64,000 bases of DNA from Proteromonas lacertae. Taxonomy: Eukaryota > Sar > Bigyra > Opalinata > Proteromonadidae. The stretch covers positions 124,001-188,000 of the forward strand of contig NGBS01000585.1 of the NCBI GenBank assembly GCA_002245135.1, written 5' to 3'. A program made the translations under genes and the position numbers. Positions within the stretch are counted from its first letter, which is position 1. Each line of letters opens with the position of its first letter. The notes below the pieces were generated by a model that worked only from the letters and a program-made list of their open reading frames with translations, had not been told where the DNA came from and ran no database searches. This document shows, piece by piece, positions 26,376 to 38,600 of this stretch.

Positions 26376-29300
26376 TTATTCATCTTCAAATACAATAATA
26401 TAATCTTTCTTCTGTCTTACATACTGCAATCTACAAACTGGACATCTATTATCACTATGACTCATCTGAATCCAACAAGACCTACAAAAACCATGCAAAC
26501 AATTCGTATAATACAAAGGCAATTCACTACCACAAACAGGACAATCTCCAACACCTTTTAACAATAACTGAATAATATCTGAATCATCACTGTATCTATT
26601 CACTTTATATTCATAAGTATCAACATCAACATCATCATAAGTGTCATTAATACTTGTCGGATAGAGTTTAGGACGAGATAATGGATCTAATGGTTTTCCT
26701 GTTATTAAATCATGAGTTAATACTTTAGAAATACCACCATTTGGATGAGGTTCAGGTGTTGTACCTGTTGTCATTGAATGGGATCTATTTACTAATAATG
26801 AATTACTATTATTATAGATATTGTCATTATCTACATCAGTGAAATTAGTATTAAATGATAATACAGGAGGTGGTGGTGTTTGTATTTTATCTCTTACTTG
26901 GAAGAATGAAGTGATTTGAGCATTAACTTTATTCTTCTTCTTTGGAGTGTTTGACAGTTCTAATGGTTTTGCTACTTTTCTTTTCTTGCTAGAGACAGTA
27001 AAACTCATTACTGGTTTAACTACTGATTCAGTTTTTATATTTGAAAATGTAAAGTCTTTATTCTCATCCATTTCTTCATTTTCATCTTCATCTATTGAAT
27101 AATGAGTAATTTCTTCAGGATTATCAACTTTTTCATATCGCTTTATTCTTACATTCTTACCAAACACATTCTTTAATGGTTTTACTTGAGATATTACTTT
27201 ATGTGGTTTCTTTAGTATTGATTTAGATGATTGACTATCAAAATCATCAAATTGACTTGATTCTATCCTTTCATTCATCTTAGCAATAATTTCACCTGCA
27301 AAACTATTCATACTGCTATTATTCTTATTATTATTAATTTCATTCTTTACAAAGAAATTCTTGATTGTATCTTTATTATCTTCTTTCTTTTCTATTTTTC
27401 TTGGTTTATAAGTGTTAAACATCAATGTCAATTTCTTTGAACTAGAGGATTTAGAATCATCTTTACTATCTTTATTACTATTACTAAATGAGTTAAAAGA
27501 ATCATTAGAATTTACATCAATTGAAGGATTAGAAAAAATATTAACAGAAGATGGAGATGAATCTGTAGTAGTAAATGATGATTTAGAAGATGTATCTATT
27601 TTCTTATACAAATTGAACAATGATGGAGAAATAATTGGTTTAGCTGAAGATGGAGTTGATGAATTAATATTCGTTTTACCATTTGAAAAAGATTTAGATG
27701 ACTTTATATTGTTTATATTCTTCGAATATCTATTATCTTCTTGATCTTCTTCTTCTTCTTCTTTTTCATATTCTAAATCAACATGAGTCTTACTATTGTT
27801 ATCTTTAATATCTAATCCAATTCTCGGAGGATTAATTCTTAAATCATGAAAGAATTTATTCAATGGTGAAATAGAATCATTTATACTTTCATAATGTCTT
27901 AAATATGGTCTTAACCAAGCAGATAATCGATCGATTTGATCTTGTCGACTAAATCTTTCATCTAACAATATTATACTCCCATAATCATTCTTATGTCTAA
28001 TAACTCGACCAATAGCTTGATTAACAGCTCGAGATGCTTGTTGACAATACCATTGTTGGCCATTTATACGAATTATTCCACTAGGTGGTATATATTTATC
28101 TTGAAATTCTTTCTGTAATAGAACACGTGGATTATAGGCTGGTGGAAATGGTATTCCTGTGATTATAACACATCTTCCATATTCATTACTATAATCCATT
28201 CCTTCACTAGCTTTACCTCTACATATACCCATCATTATACCTTTATGAGTTGAATCTATACTATTTCTATACTGCGCTGATATTAAATTAAACTGATCAC
28301 TACTTCTTGGTTCAATAAATATTGGCTTGACTATCTCAAGCTTGCCATAAATATTTGTGTTTTTCCACACTCTAATACACTCATCCATTACAGAATAAGA
28401 AGGGAAAAATACCAGTATCCCACCAGTCACATTTTTACTAATAGTAATAATTGATTCACCTAATGCTTTTATATAGAATTCATTACTTCTCGTTTGATAA
28501 GAAGAATTGAGTGTAATATTATTAGCAGATTTCTTTATAACACTTAAAAATATTTGTCTCTGATGGATAATATGAGGATTCTCTAATTGAACAGGAAATG
28601 GTAATTGCATTGAATTAACAAACGAAGATATAGGTGACAATGTACCACTAGTTAATATAATATTATAAATTCCCAACTTTATTAATTCATTCATTGCTAT
28701 ACCTGGACTGAAACACCAATAACTTATTATCACATCTTCAGTTACACTATTCTTTGAAGATCTTAGAAATGATAAAGATGTCTGTTGTTGTTGTTGTTTT
28801 ATTATTTCTTTATGAATATGCAATTTATAATATTTACTTACATCTTTTATATTCTGATTTTCTCTAAATACTATTTTTACAAACTCTGCAAATGTTCCTA
28901 TAGCTGATGTTTTAGTGTTTATTAAATTAACAGTTTCTTCAGTCTTTTGTAGAGTGTCGATTATCACTTGAACTGTTTGTTGGTTTATACCGATATTATT
29001 GAATATTTTAAATATATATTCACCTGACTATTTACAATAATAATAAATATATATATATATACTAATGACTCTTTATTATCATGCAATTTTATATCATTAA
29101 TACTTTGTTCAAACTTCAACATAATGGTTTTCATTATTTCTAAAGTCTTTTCACTCACTAAATCATAATCCATCGATTTATAAGTATCTTTCTCTTCGTC
29201 ATATTTCATTTTACATCTATCTAAATCATCTACAATTGAAGCAATAGTGGATAATTTAAAATCATAAGAAGCTGCATCACAACAGACAGATTCAAGATTA

Positions 29301-30049
29301 TGAGCTTCATCAAATATAATAATTGAATTAGTCCATTCTATTTTCAATGATTTTCTTATGGTAGGATCTACTAGATAATTGTATGGTAATAATATTATAT
29401 CACATGATGTTTGAATATCATCTGAACGACTGTAATGGTAAGGACAAGCTCCTTTAGATTTACAGAATTGAACAATGTCTTCTATATCCATTATTCGATT
29501 ATCTGCATCGTGAAGTGTTTTGGATGGTTCGTAATAGGGACATAGATTCTTTTTAACCATTGCTCTACATCTTATATCTAAGATTCTGTTGTTTTTGTTA
29601 CTATCTTCTATTAATTGCTCATTTATGCACATTTGAGTTCGTGATCCTATAACACAAACTTTTGGTTTGTACGTTGTAGATTTAAGTTCTTTCACTACTT
29701 GTGTTAGTTGTGAATGTGTTCTGGAACAATAGATGATTGTTGGTTTTATTTGATTTTGACCCATAAATGAATTTGTTTCATTGTTACTTACTTTCTGTCC
29801 TGAAAACTTCTCTAATTTCTTAACATATTCATTCCTCCAAGCTATCGTAGCACACAACAGACATAAAGTCTATAAATATATCATTTTAGAACATTATAAT
29901 AATACTTTACCCGTCCCTGTTGGACTTTCTAAAATTGCATTCTGTTTATTATTCAGCGATTTTATAACACTTTTCATATAATCTATTTGACAGTCATACG
30001 GTTCGAAAGGAAAATCGATCATAATATGATCTATAGTGAATTTTGGCAT
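26376..30049 (-). CDS. RTEL1: RTEL1-like superfamily 2 iron-sulfur DNA helicase with C-terminal RING
   Basis: Exons 30049-29906, 29869-29063 and 29027-26376 give 1,200 residues. Walker A is [14 protein letters not shown], formed across the first intron. The FeS-cluster cysteines are visible ([20 protein letters not shown]), the DEAH box is [11 protein letters not shown], and the later motifs include SGTLSP and [14 protein letters not shown]. This is the XPD/FANCJ/RTEL1 family; the opening [18 protein letters not shown] favours RTEL1, which unwinds D-loops and telomeric structures. A long Ser/Asn/Lys linker follows (about 27800-26600), with Phe-Phe motifs DTIKNFF and NAQITSFF that look like degenerate PCNA-binding boxes. 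The end is a RING finger ([20 protein letters not shown] ... CRSCW ... CPVC), as in animal RTEL1. The start lies 24 bases from the divergent thymidylate kinase start. Confidence 0.88.
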
Positions 30050-30073
30050 TTTTGTTAATTTCGCGCCAAAACT
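30050..30073. promoter_or_regulatory. Shared 24-base divergent promoter with E2F-like site
   Basis: Between the two start codons lies TTTCGCGCCAAAA (30059-30071), matching the E2F/DP consensus TTTSGCGC. It is flanked on one side by RTEL1-like helicase and on the other by thymidylate kinase, both S-phase functions. CpG-rich motifs are rare in this AT-rich window, which makes chance less likely. Binding is inferred, not shown. Confidence 0.65.
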
Positions 30074-31385
30074 ATGAAAAGAGGTGTTCTTGTTGCTATA
30101 GAAGGATTGAATACACAATATATTCATGATATAGCTCAGACTGTGACAAATAAAATAAAAGAATCGCTGTCAAAGATAAAGGTTATAGATCATTCAAGTA
30201 TTTATATTGATAATTTCATTAGGTATTAAAACAAGTATATCACCATTAATACAGCAATATACAACTGCTAATTCATCAAAAGTACCATTAGTTATTCTGA
30301 ATTCTGCTAATCGTTGGGAATACTAGTATACTTTATGAGAATTTTGTATTTTTATTAGTGATGAGGTTATGAGTAATTTAGAGAAAGGAAATAATGTAAT
30401 AATAAGTAATTATACTTCAGAATCAGTGAAATTATCTCAACAATTCAATTATGATATAAATTGGATTAAAATATTGGATAACAATCTACTATTACCAGAC
30501 TACATTATCTCAATTAATTCAAAAACTCTTCAATTAAACTCATATTTAGATTCTTTAATACCTTCATTAAACAGTATAAAAATAGTGTCAGATGATTCAG
30601 AACAAATCATTCATCAGTGTATTAAACAAATGCAATCGATTCTAAGTACATTCAATTCATCTACGCCAATCAAAACAATCAATTTTAAACGAATGAAAGA
30701 ATTTGATTATTCTACATTTTTAACAACTCACCATCATCGAGAAAGTGAAAAAAGAGGGATGTTTATCGTATTTGAAGGTTGCGACAGAAGTGGAAAAAGC
30801 ACCCAAGTTGATTTATTAATACAATATTTCAAAAAATCAAACTTAAGGTTTGAACATTTTATATTTCCAAATAGAAATACAATTATAGGGAAATGTATTA
30901 ATAAATTTTTATCAAAAGAATTATCATTGAATGCACATTCTATTCATATGTTATTTGCAGCTAATCGTTGGGAAATGAAATCTCAATTAGAAGATGCATT
31001 ATACAGTGGTAGTAATATAATTGTTGATAGATATGCATTTAGTGGAATAGTTTATTCAAGTGCAAAGCGTATTCCAGATATGTCGCTTGATTGGTGTATT
31101 TATCCTGATTGTGGTATACCTTCCCCTGATTTGATTATATTTATGGATATCAAGCCAAGTGTTTGTTCCAATAGAGCTGAATTTGGTAATGAAGTGTATG
31201 AGACTAATGCATTTCAACAAGAAGTGTATCAACAGTATAAATTGTTGTTTAAAGGATATGATAATACACTATATGTAGATGCTTCACAATCAATTGATTC
31301 AATTCATAATGTGATTAAACATGCGATAATGAGTAAGATTAATCAAGTTGAAAAGAAAGTAATACTTCCAATAACTCCCAAATAA
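30074..31385 (+). CDS. Tandem thymidylate kinase: degenerate N-domain plus active C-domain
   Basis: Exons 30074-30197, 30223-30325 and 30359-31385 give 417 residues, about twice a normal dTMP kinase. The C-terminal half (from about residue 210) is a full kinase that phosphorylates dTMP to dTDP: P-loop [24 protein letters not shown], the DRY motif [11 protein letters not shown] and [11 protein letters not shown]. The N-terminal half has the same order of elements but has lost the key residues. [12 protein letters not shown] lacks the Gly-Lys-Ser/Thr P-loop, NSANRWEYY keeps the NRWE motif, and [11 protein letters not shown] replaces the DRY motif. It therefore looks like a pseudokinase domain that may dimerise with or regulate the active half. 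Shares an E2F-like promoter with the RTEL1-like gene. Confidence 0.88.
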
Positions 31386-31446
31386 ATCAGAACAAAGAAA
31401 GAGAAAAACTTAAAATAATTATATATATATATAAATCTATATTTTA

Positions 31447-32610
31447 CTATTCTATTAGACTTTGATTCATAATTAGACATAACAGTCGTCTTCTGAAGTA
31501 ACGCATCTGTGATTGTTTAAATGAAAGTGATGTAAAACCTTCACTGAGGAATTCAGTAGCTGTCAACATAAATACACCGCAATCACTTCCATTATGTTGT
31601 TGAGGTGTGTATCTTCTACATGATTCGCAGATCCATGCATCTATATCAGCATATTCTGTCTTTTTCTTATCCATATGCTCATCTTTTAAATATTGTAAGA
31701 TATTCTCAAAAATATAATCTCCAGATCCTCCAAGACTATCTACATAATATATCACTTTATCAAGCATATCAAGCAATATTAATGTCCAATGCATCTATAT
31801 ATAAAGACAAATATGAATAATATATACATTATGAGTGTTGATTGGAATAAATATCTTATCTTGAGCAAACACATCAAATTTCCTACTCCATCTTCTAACA
31901 CCTGCATAATTATACTTTCCTCCTTGTATTAGCTTATTATAGAAATAAGTATTAAAGAATCTAATTGGTGGTTCATTTTCATGCTCAACTCTATAATCAT
32001 TACGTTCCTGTAACATTGCATAATAGAAATTAACTACATTATCATTAAGCCACTGACCATCTTTCAGACATTGCAAATTATCACCTGTCAAATCGATTTG
32101 ATACTTTGAGATAATTGTTTGTCTATATTTACTATCTATTTCATTTATATAATCAATATAACTATCTGTATTACTGTGATTTATTTTATATTCCCTGACT
32201 ATGTATTTTATTTGTTCATCTATTATATCTTCAAGTACTATATCTTCTATTGATTGTACAATGTGATTCTATTAAGTATATAACAATTTTGAAAAATACA
32301 ATGGACTGTTCTTCATATTTATCATCATATGACTTCTGTTCCTTTTCAAGGCTATCTTTAGTTTTAGAAACATTTGTATCTATAGCTTCTAATTTTGTGT
32401 TAATATCTAAATTACTTATTCCATCAATTAAACCATCTATATCTCCATCTGCTTCATCAATAATATTAACAGTAACATTATGATATTTTGATTGTTTGTA
32501 ATTCTAAGAATAAAAAAAGAATGTCATACTTTCATTGGTGATACTAAATCATCATATGGAGAGGCGAATATAGGTATTTTTGTGAAGGAATCATCATAGC
32601 TTGCATTCAT
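31447..32610 (-). CDS. SUMO-specific protease (Ulp1/SENP family)
   Basis: Four exons starting at ATG 32610 (MNASYDDSFTKIP). The N-terminal third is acidic and unconserved. The C48 peptidase domain begins near 32090 (LKDGQWLNDNVVNFYY). Its catalytic triad is visible: His in MHWTLILLDM, Asp in IYYVDSLGG and Cys in NGSDCGVFML, with the oxyanion Gln in PQQHNG just before the Cys. The enzyme matures SUMO and removes it from proteins. RFFNTYFYNKL and FDVFAQDKIFIPIN are typical Ulp1 core segments. No transmembrane or targeting sequence is seen. The gene is complete and ends at TAG. Confidence 0.9.
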
Positions 32611-32826
32611 TTACTTAATATTAACTGATAAAACAACAAATTAAGTGATCAAGCTTCAAGCTTTTCATTTTTAAATGTTTGAAATAATCTCATATTCGTA
32701 TATTATATTCCTTTTATAGTATTCATTACTTGTGATTACCTCTTGTTAAACAAAATTACAAAAAAATATATATAATTAATGAAAATGGTAATAAATTAAA
32801 AGACAATCTAATAACTCTAATTACAT
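32611..32826. other. Short intergenic stretch, nothing seen
   Basis: About 216 AT-rich bases between the SUMO protease start and the PSF3 stop, both on the minus strand. No open frame or RNA gene is evident. Confidence 0.5.
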
Positions 32827-33490
32827 TCATAGACGAGTTTTTTTCTTTGGTGGTTCAGCTATATCAGATTGTTTGATTTTTTGATTTTGTCTATTATCAA
32901 TAATATCGATTTTATTATACCCTAATTTCCAATCATTGAATAATTTAGTAATAGTAACAGCTGATTCAAAAATGACCATCTCAGATCCTGTTAAATTATG
33001 ATAAATATCTGAAAAATCTTGATTATTAGAATTAAATGCTATTTGAAGCAACTCTGCAATTTTAGTAACAAGCACTCTACATTATAAATTATATTTATAA
33101 ATCTGAAACTATACCTTCGCAGTAGTTCTACTAGAGTTTTATCTAAAATAAAACCTATGTCCCTTCCAACTCTAAAATAATATGGACACAACTCTCTCAG
33201 GTTCAACTTTACTGATGGTGATCTTAAAGTAGGTCTATACAATTATTTAGAGACTAATACTTGTATTTCTCACCAAAAAAAATAGGAGGGTATAGAGTTA
33301 CAACACCCACTTCAAACATTTTTTCTGCAAGCCATGCAGACAGTTCTAGATGGGTATCTTTCTCAATATCTTCACTTCCGCTTGCTGGATTAAGATATCC
33401 TAAACTTACAACATCGACATTAAAAGAAACAGGTATTTTAGTTTCTTCTGCTAATATTTCATCCAGATCATAATATGATTTTCGCGCCAT
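32827..33490 (-). CDS. PSF3: GINS complex subunit PSF3
   Basis: Exons 33490-33261, 33234-33115 and 33076-32827 give 199 residues, the usual length for PSF3. It is part of the CMG replicative helicase (Cdc45-MCM-GINS). The N-terminus has the family pattern YYDLDEILAEETKIPV, followed by a beta domain and LELSAWLAEKMFEVGVVTL. The middle holds LRELCPYYFRVG and the end a helical region (GSEMVIFESAVTITKLFNDW) with a basic PPKKKTRL tail that may be nuclear-targeting. The start is ATG at 33488-33490, embedded in an E2F-like sequence. Both introns are short GT-AG types that keep the frame. Confidence 0.85.
33479..33488. promoter_or_regulatory. E2F-like sequence overlapping the PSF3 start codon
   Basis: TTTTCGCGCC on the plus strand overlaps the PSF3 initiator ATG (Met-Ala-Arg-Lys). 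It resembles the site between RTEL1 and thymidylate kinase. Because it also encodes Ala-Arg-Lys it may be coincidence. Confidence 0.35.
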
Positions 33491-33615
33491 TTTAATTTGA
33501 ATTTCTAATACATTTGTATTGATTTGTATTTTTTATGTACTTTTAAATAAGAGAAATCCTTTTTTACAATCAAATAATAAAAATAATGAAATACACAAAT
33601 CTTCAAATACAAAAC

Positions 33616-35579
33616 TATTTTATATTGTAATACTTTTTCACTTCATCTCTCAATACATTAGGACAGTCTGTCATTAATTCTCTTCCTTGACTTGTTTTAG
33701 GAAATGCTATAACATCTCTGATAGAATTCTTATTTAACAATACTGCTAAAAAACGATCTAATCCAAGTGCAAATCCTCCATGAGGAGGACAACCACACTT
33801 CAGGCCATTTAATAATGTAGAAAATGACTATAAAATTGGATTAATAATATATAATAAACATACATCAATTTCGATTTGTGATAATTTCAAACACTCTTTC
33901 AAAATCCACATCTGTAAGTCATAATTATGAATTCGAATTGATCCACCGCCAACTTCATACCCGTTTATCACTAAATCATAACTTCGTGATAGTATATCCA
34001 ATAGATTCTGAGATTTAAGTTGCTTAATATCAGTTGTAATAGGAGATGTGAATGGATGATGACAACTTTTAATTTCATTTTTATCATTCAATTCAAATAA
34101 AGGAAAATCTGTTATCCAACTAATATGATATGGTTTTAATGGTTTATAATATTTAAGTATTTGATTTCGTATTGTTCCTAATGCTTTAGATGATTCATAT
34201 TTTTCCCCATAACTTATAAAAGCTATATCATTATCATTCTAATAATAATATTAATGAAAAAAAGGGGTAAGTTATACAATTCCTAATGTTTCAATTATTT
34301 TTCTTTGATCTTCTAGTTTTATATTCTTAAGTATTGCACCATTCAATTTATTATTATATTTTGTCATAAATGTAATATGTTTCAAACCTTTCGTTATTTC
34401 TTTCAATTGACTTTTTGATTGATATTTCATTAATCCATCTACTTTGAGATAATTAACAGACATATCTTTATTGAATTTACTAAAGAATGGTATTGTTGAT
34501 AAGTCAATCAAATTATTAGGAAAACTATTTATATTTATATTATATCTCAAATCAGGCTTGTCACTTCCATATTTATTCATAACATCATTATATTTCAATT
34601 TCATTGGTTTAACATATTCTATTTTTAAACCTTTAAAAACATCTTCTAACAATTTCTCTACAATATCATATATATCCTATTAAACAAATAAAACAAATAT
34701 ATATACATTTTCATCAATAAAAGACATTTCTAAATCTAATTGTGTAAATTCATTTTGTCTATCATTTCTTAATTTTTCATTTCTAAAACATCTTACTATT
34801 TGATAATATTTTCTATATCCACCAATCATCAATAATTGTTTATATTGTTGCGGACTTTGACTCAATGAATAATAGTTATCAGTATTACTACCAAATGGAA
34901 CAATAAACTCATTTGCTCCTTCTGGACTACTTCTACACAACAGTGGAGTTTCTATTTCGATAAAATCCTCTTTATGTAATAATTGATGAATTTGAAATGT
35001 AATATTTGAGCGTGTTTCTATTGTTTTATGTAAATCTTCATGTCTGTGATCTAAATAGCGATATTTTAATTTTGTATCTTCGTTTAATTTTTTTGTTGAT
35101 ATATTAAATGGAAGTTGTTGTGATAGATTGATTATTTCAATGTTATTTAACAAGATTTCATATTCACCGAATTTCTTATTATTGTTTTTATCTTTCTCTG
35201 GACGGTTCTGAAAAGTTCCTGTTATGCTTACTACACTTTCTAAAGGAATTGATTTGAAATTATCTAGAGACAGAGAAGCTAATAATAAATAACTGTTAAA
35301 TTATATACCAATATCTTTGGTCATTTTAATCTGAATATCGTCATATCCATCATTTACAACAAAAAAAACAATCTTTCCCATCTTCCTCATAAAATGCAAC
35401 CAACCCTGTAATTTTACATTTTTTCCGATTAATTTATTTGATAACTCTTTTGTTGACTTTAAAATATGAACTTCATTTGAAAATGTTCTAATAAAGGAGT
35501 TATATGTTAAATTATGGTGACATAATGCATTACTTATTCTTTTTGTTGAAATATTTCTAAGAAATACAGAATAACTCAT
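33616..35579 (-). CDS. Aspartyl-tRNA synthetase, bacterial/mitochondrial type
   Basis: Five or six exons. The N-terminus ([17 protein letters not shown]) is basic and hydroxylated, like a mitochondrial targeting peptide. Next comes an OB-fold anticodon-binding domain ([20 protein letters not shown]). The class II core shows motif 1 ([17 protein letters not shown]), motif 2 ([28 protein letters not shown]) and motif 3 ([14 protein letters not shown]), with the AspRS-specific [11 protein letters not shown]. The insertion between motifs 2 and 3 and the SPEGA sequence mark the bacterial AspS/DARS2 type, so it charges organellar tRNA-Asp. This implies an organelle (mitochondrion or mitochondrion-related) that still translates. 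Head to head with receptor B, 114 bases between starts. Confidence 0.88.
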
Positions 35580-35693
35580 AAGTTATTGAGAAATGTAATT
35601 ATTTATTAATTGACAATGTCAATATGTTCTTTACCAAATCTAAAAAATATCCGTTTCATATATCGTTTTGAATAATTTTTTAAAACAATATTG

Positions 35694-38600
35694 ATGAGGA
35701 GCTGGGTTGTTGTTGATATTATATTTTTAATCTGTTGCGTTACTTTAAGTAATGAATACAAAATTGGCTTTATAAAATCTAAATATGATGATACTAATCT
35801 TATAGATGTCACAAAAAAGCATATAGAAACTGCTAATAAGATCGATCAACTAGGTACAAAAATAAATTTTCAAGAATATACTGATGATCAGGCAGAATCG
35901 TCAATTAAGTCCAACAATCCTGATGAACCAACAGAATTTGTATGTAATTGTGCAGCTGATAAAATGGATTATTATTTGAGTATCGTTAACAATACTAGCA
36001 AAATGATTTGGTGTTTATCACCCTATGCTCCCTATAGATGTAATCGTTCATTTCTACCAGGTGTATCACCCAATAATGCTGTTCTTTATAGTATAATATG
36101 TATTTACAATGAAATTAATAGCTTCTTACATAATGGCTTCAAAATATGATGCAATAGCATTTATAGGTGGAAATAATTTAGTTGATGAATATTACATACC
36201 AAGATTTGAAGCACTAGGCAATAATATGGGACAACATGTGTTTAAAGCATTAGAAATGAGTAAAGTAACTGAAAGTACAATAGATGAGTATGTTACTGAG
36301 ATATTAACATATGAAAGTTGTATTATTTATACAACAGTTAAAGATGATGCATTACTTACTCATCTAATAAGTAAAATAGGTGGTGAAGATCATACTAAAT
36401 ATACATTGATGTTTTTATTAGGAGGAATGTATGAAGATAATATTCTCCACTATAAAGCAGATATTCAAGATTATTTTATAGAAAAAATATATAAAATAGA
36501 TGATGATAATGATAATTTTAAATTGTACAAACAATATAGAAGCAATGATTTAACAAGCCATACAATATCTGAAGAAATGTTAATGTATAATAATAATCAT
36601 CACCATTTATATTTTTGTAAATAGAATGTCTTATATATCTGCATTAACTCATATTAGAACATTTGTAAACTCAGATGAAACGGTAAACTTGGTAAGTCAA
36701 GCATACAATCGAGAAATTCAATATGCAGGAGGTGAAATAGCATTTTTACCAGCTCAATCTACAGCTGTAACAACTTATATCTATAAATTCAAAGATAATA
36801 CAGGTAGTCAAGATTTAATTTATACACTACCTAATTCACAATCCATTGAACCAAATTATATTCATGGAAAAGTATTAACAGAGACATGCAATTTCATTAA
36901 GAACTCTGCAACAGGTGTTAATAGAAATACACCAGTGGTATTGTTTCAAATTGCTGATGTTAATACTGCAGATAAAAAAGACTCCTCTATTTATAATAGG
37001 ATATTTTTGGATTTTTTGATAGAGAGAGTAAATGATGCTAATGGTGTTTTAGGCTCTTTAATAAGTGTTTTATATATCAATTATTATAATAATTCACAAA
37101 TTGTTGAAGAGATTATTGATAATTATGAGATTTATCATCCCTCTGCTATAATTATTGATGTATTACCACAAATTAGAGATTATATTGTTAAAAGTATATA
37201 TTAAATAATATAATAATAATTCATATATAACAATGAATAGATACTGAATTTTTAGGTGATAATCTATTATATTTCTATATGGGATATAATGAAGGTGGAT
37301 ATTGTAATAAACATATAGTCTCAGCTTCTAATGTGAATAATGATATTTTGTTACCATTAAGATCATTTGCTAGAGATAAAGGTTATAAATCATTAGTATT
37401 ATTAGGATCTGATGGAAAGTATAATATTATTCTATTATTATTAACTAGTTATGGAGAATCTACCTATGCCAAAATGTATGAGAATATGAAAGCTCATGGA
37501 ATAAGTTCTGATGATATTTTAGGTAAGAAATTAACAAATAATACAAAACAATACTGTGATGATATAATTGATTCAATAAACAGATTCTTTCCAGATGGAG
37601 GAGCTATTTATAGTGTTGCAGAAAAGAATTATACTGAATGTATTCTCAAATCAATACATAATCATCCAAATGTTTCTCTTTCAAAATATAGTTTTATATC
37701 AGCAACAATTGATGAATTACAGATGAAGAATATCGGATGGGAATATGTAGAAGGAATTTATTATTTGACTTATTATTGGAATGGATCACATCATGAAACA
37801 ATTGAATCTTTTAGAAAGTATTACAGTAGTTTAATGAATGATGAATATCCTACTGTTAATTCAATTGCTTTGTATTATAATATCATTTATACATGGATAT
37901 ATGCAATGACTTTATCAGCATCAACAGAAGCATCAAATTATTTATCATATTTATTCCATCAAACATTAGATAGTGTAGTAATAAAACCATATGAAATTTA
38001 TACAAATGGAATGGGTCAATGTGTTTTAAGTATTTTAAAGATTGAAGATAAACAATCGATATATGATTCTAATAGTATGTTTGCTCAAGAAGCAAAAGTA
38101 TTCAATAATGGCAGTTATTACTGTAATTTGAATAATGATCCACCCATTAGTCAATCTATATTCTATACAGTTGGTGTGTTGTTTAATGTTCATGATCCTG
38201 AAGGTTTAACAAGATTAGATGAAATAGATTTAATCATTAATCTAATCAATCAAGATGGTGGTATAAATGGAAGATTACTAGTCACTAATTTTACGAATTA
38301 TGATGGAAATCCAGATCATATAGTAGAAGCGGCAAAACAATTGGTGTTTGACAGTAATCTATTATGTTTTATTGGAGGTAGAACAAGAGAAGAAAGAGAT
38401 GCACTTGATGATTGGCTAATTGAAGTTGATAAATTAATGTTTTCTATATATCCATCTACTGCTGAAGTGAATTATAGAAATATTATACAAGTTGCTGCAA
38501 TTCCAAATACATTAATTAATGATCAGCTGTTTATATCTCTTGATAGATGTGATGTTATTACTATTTTAGCAATGAATCAGTCAATTCAATATGAATATCT

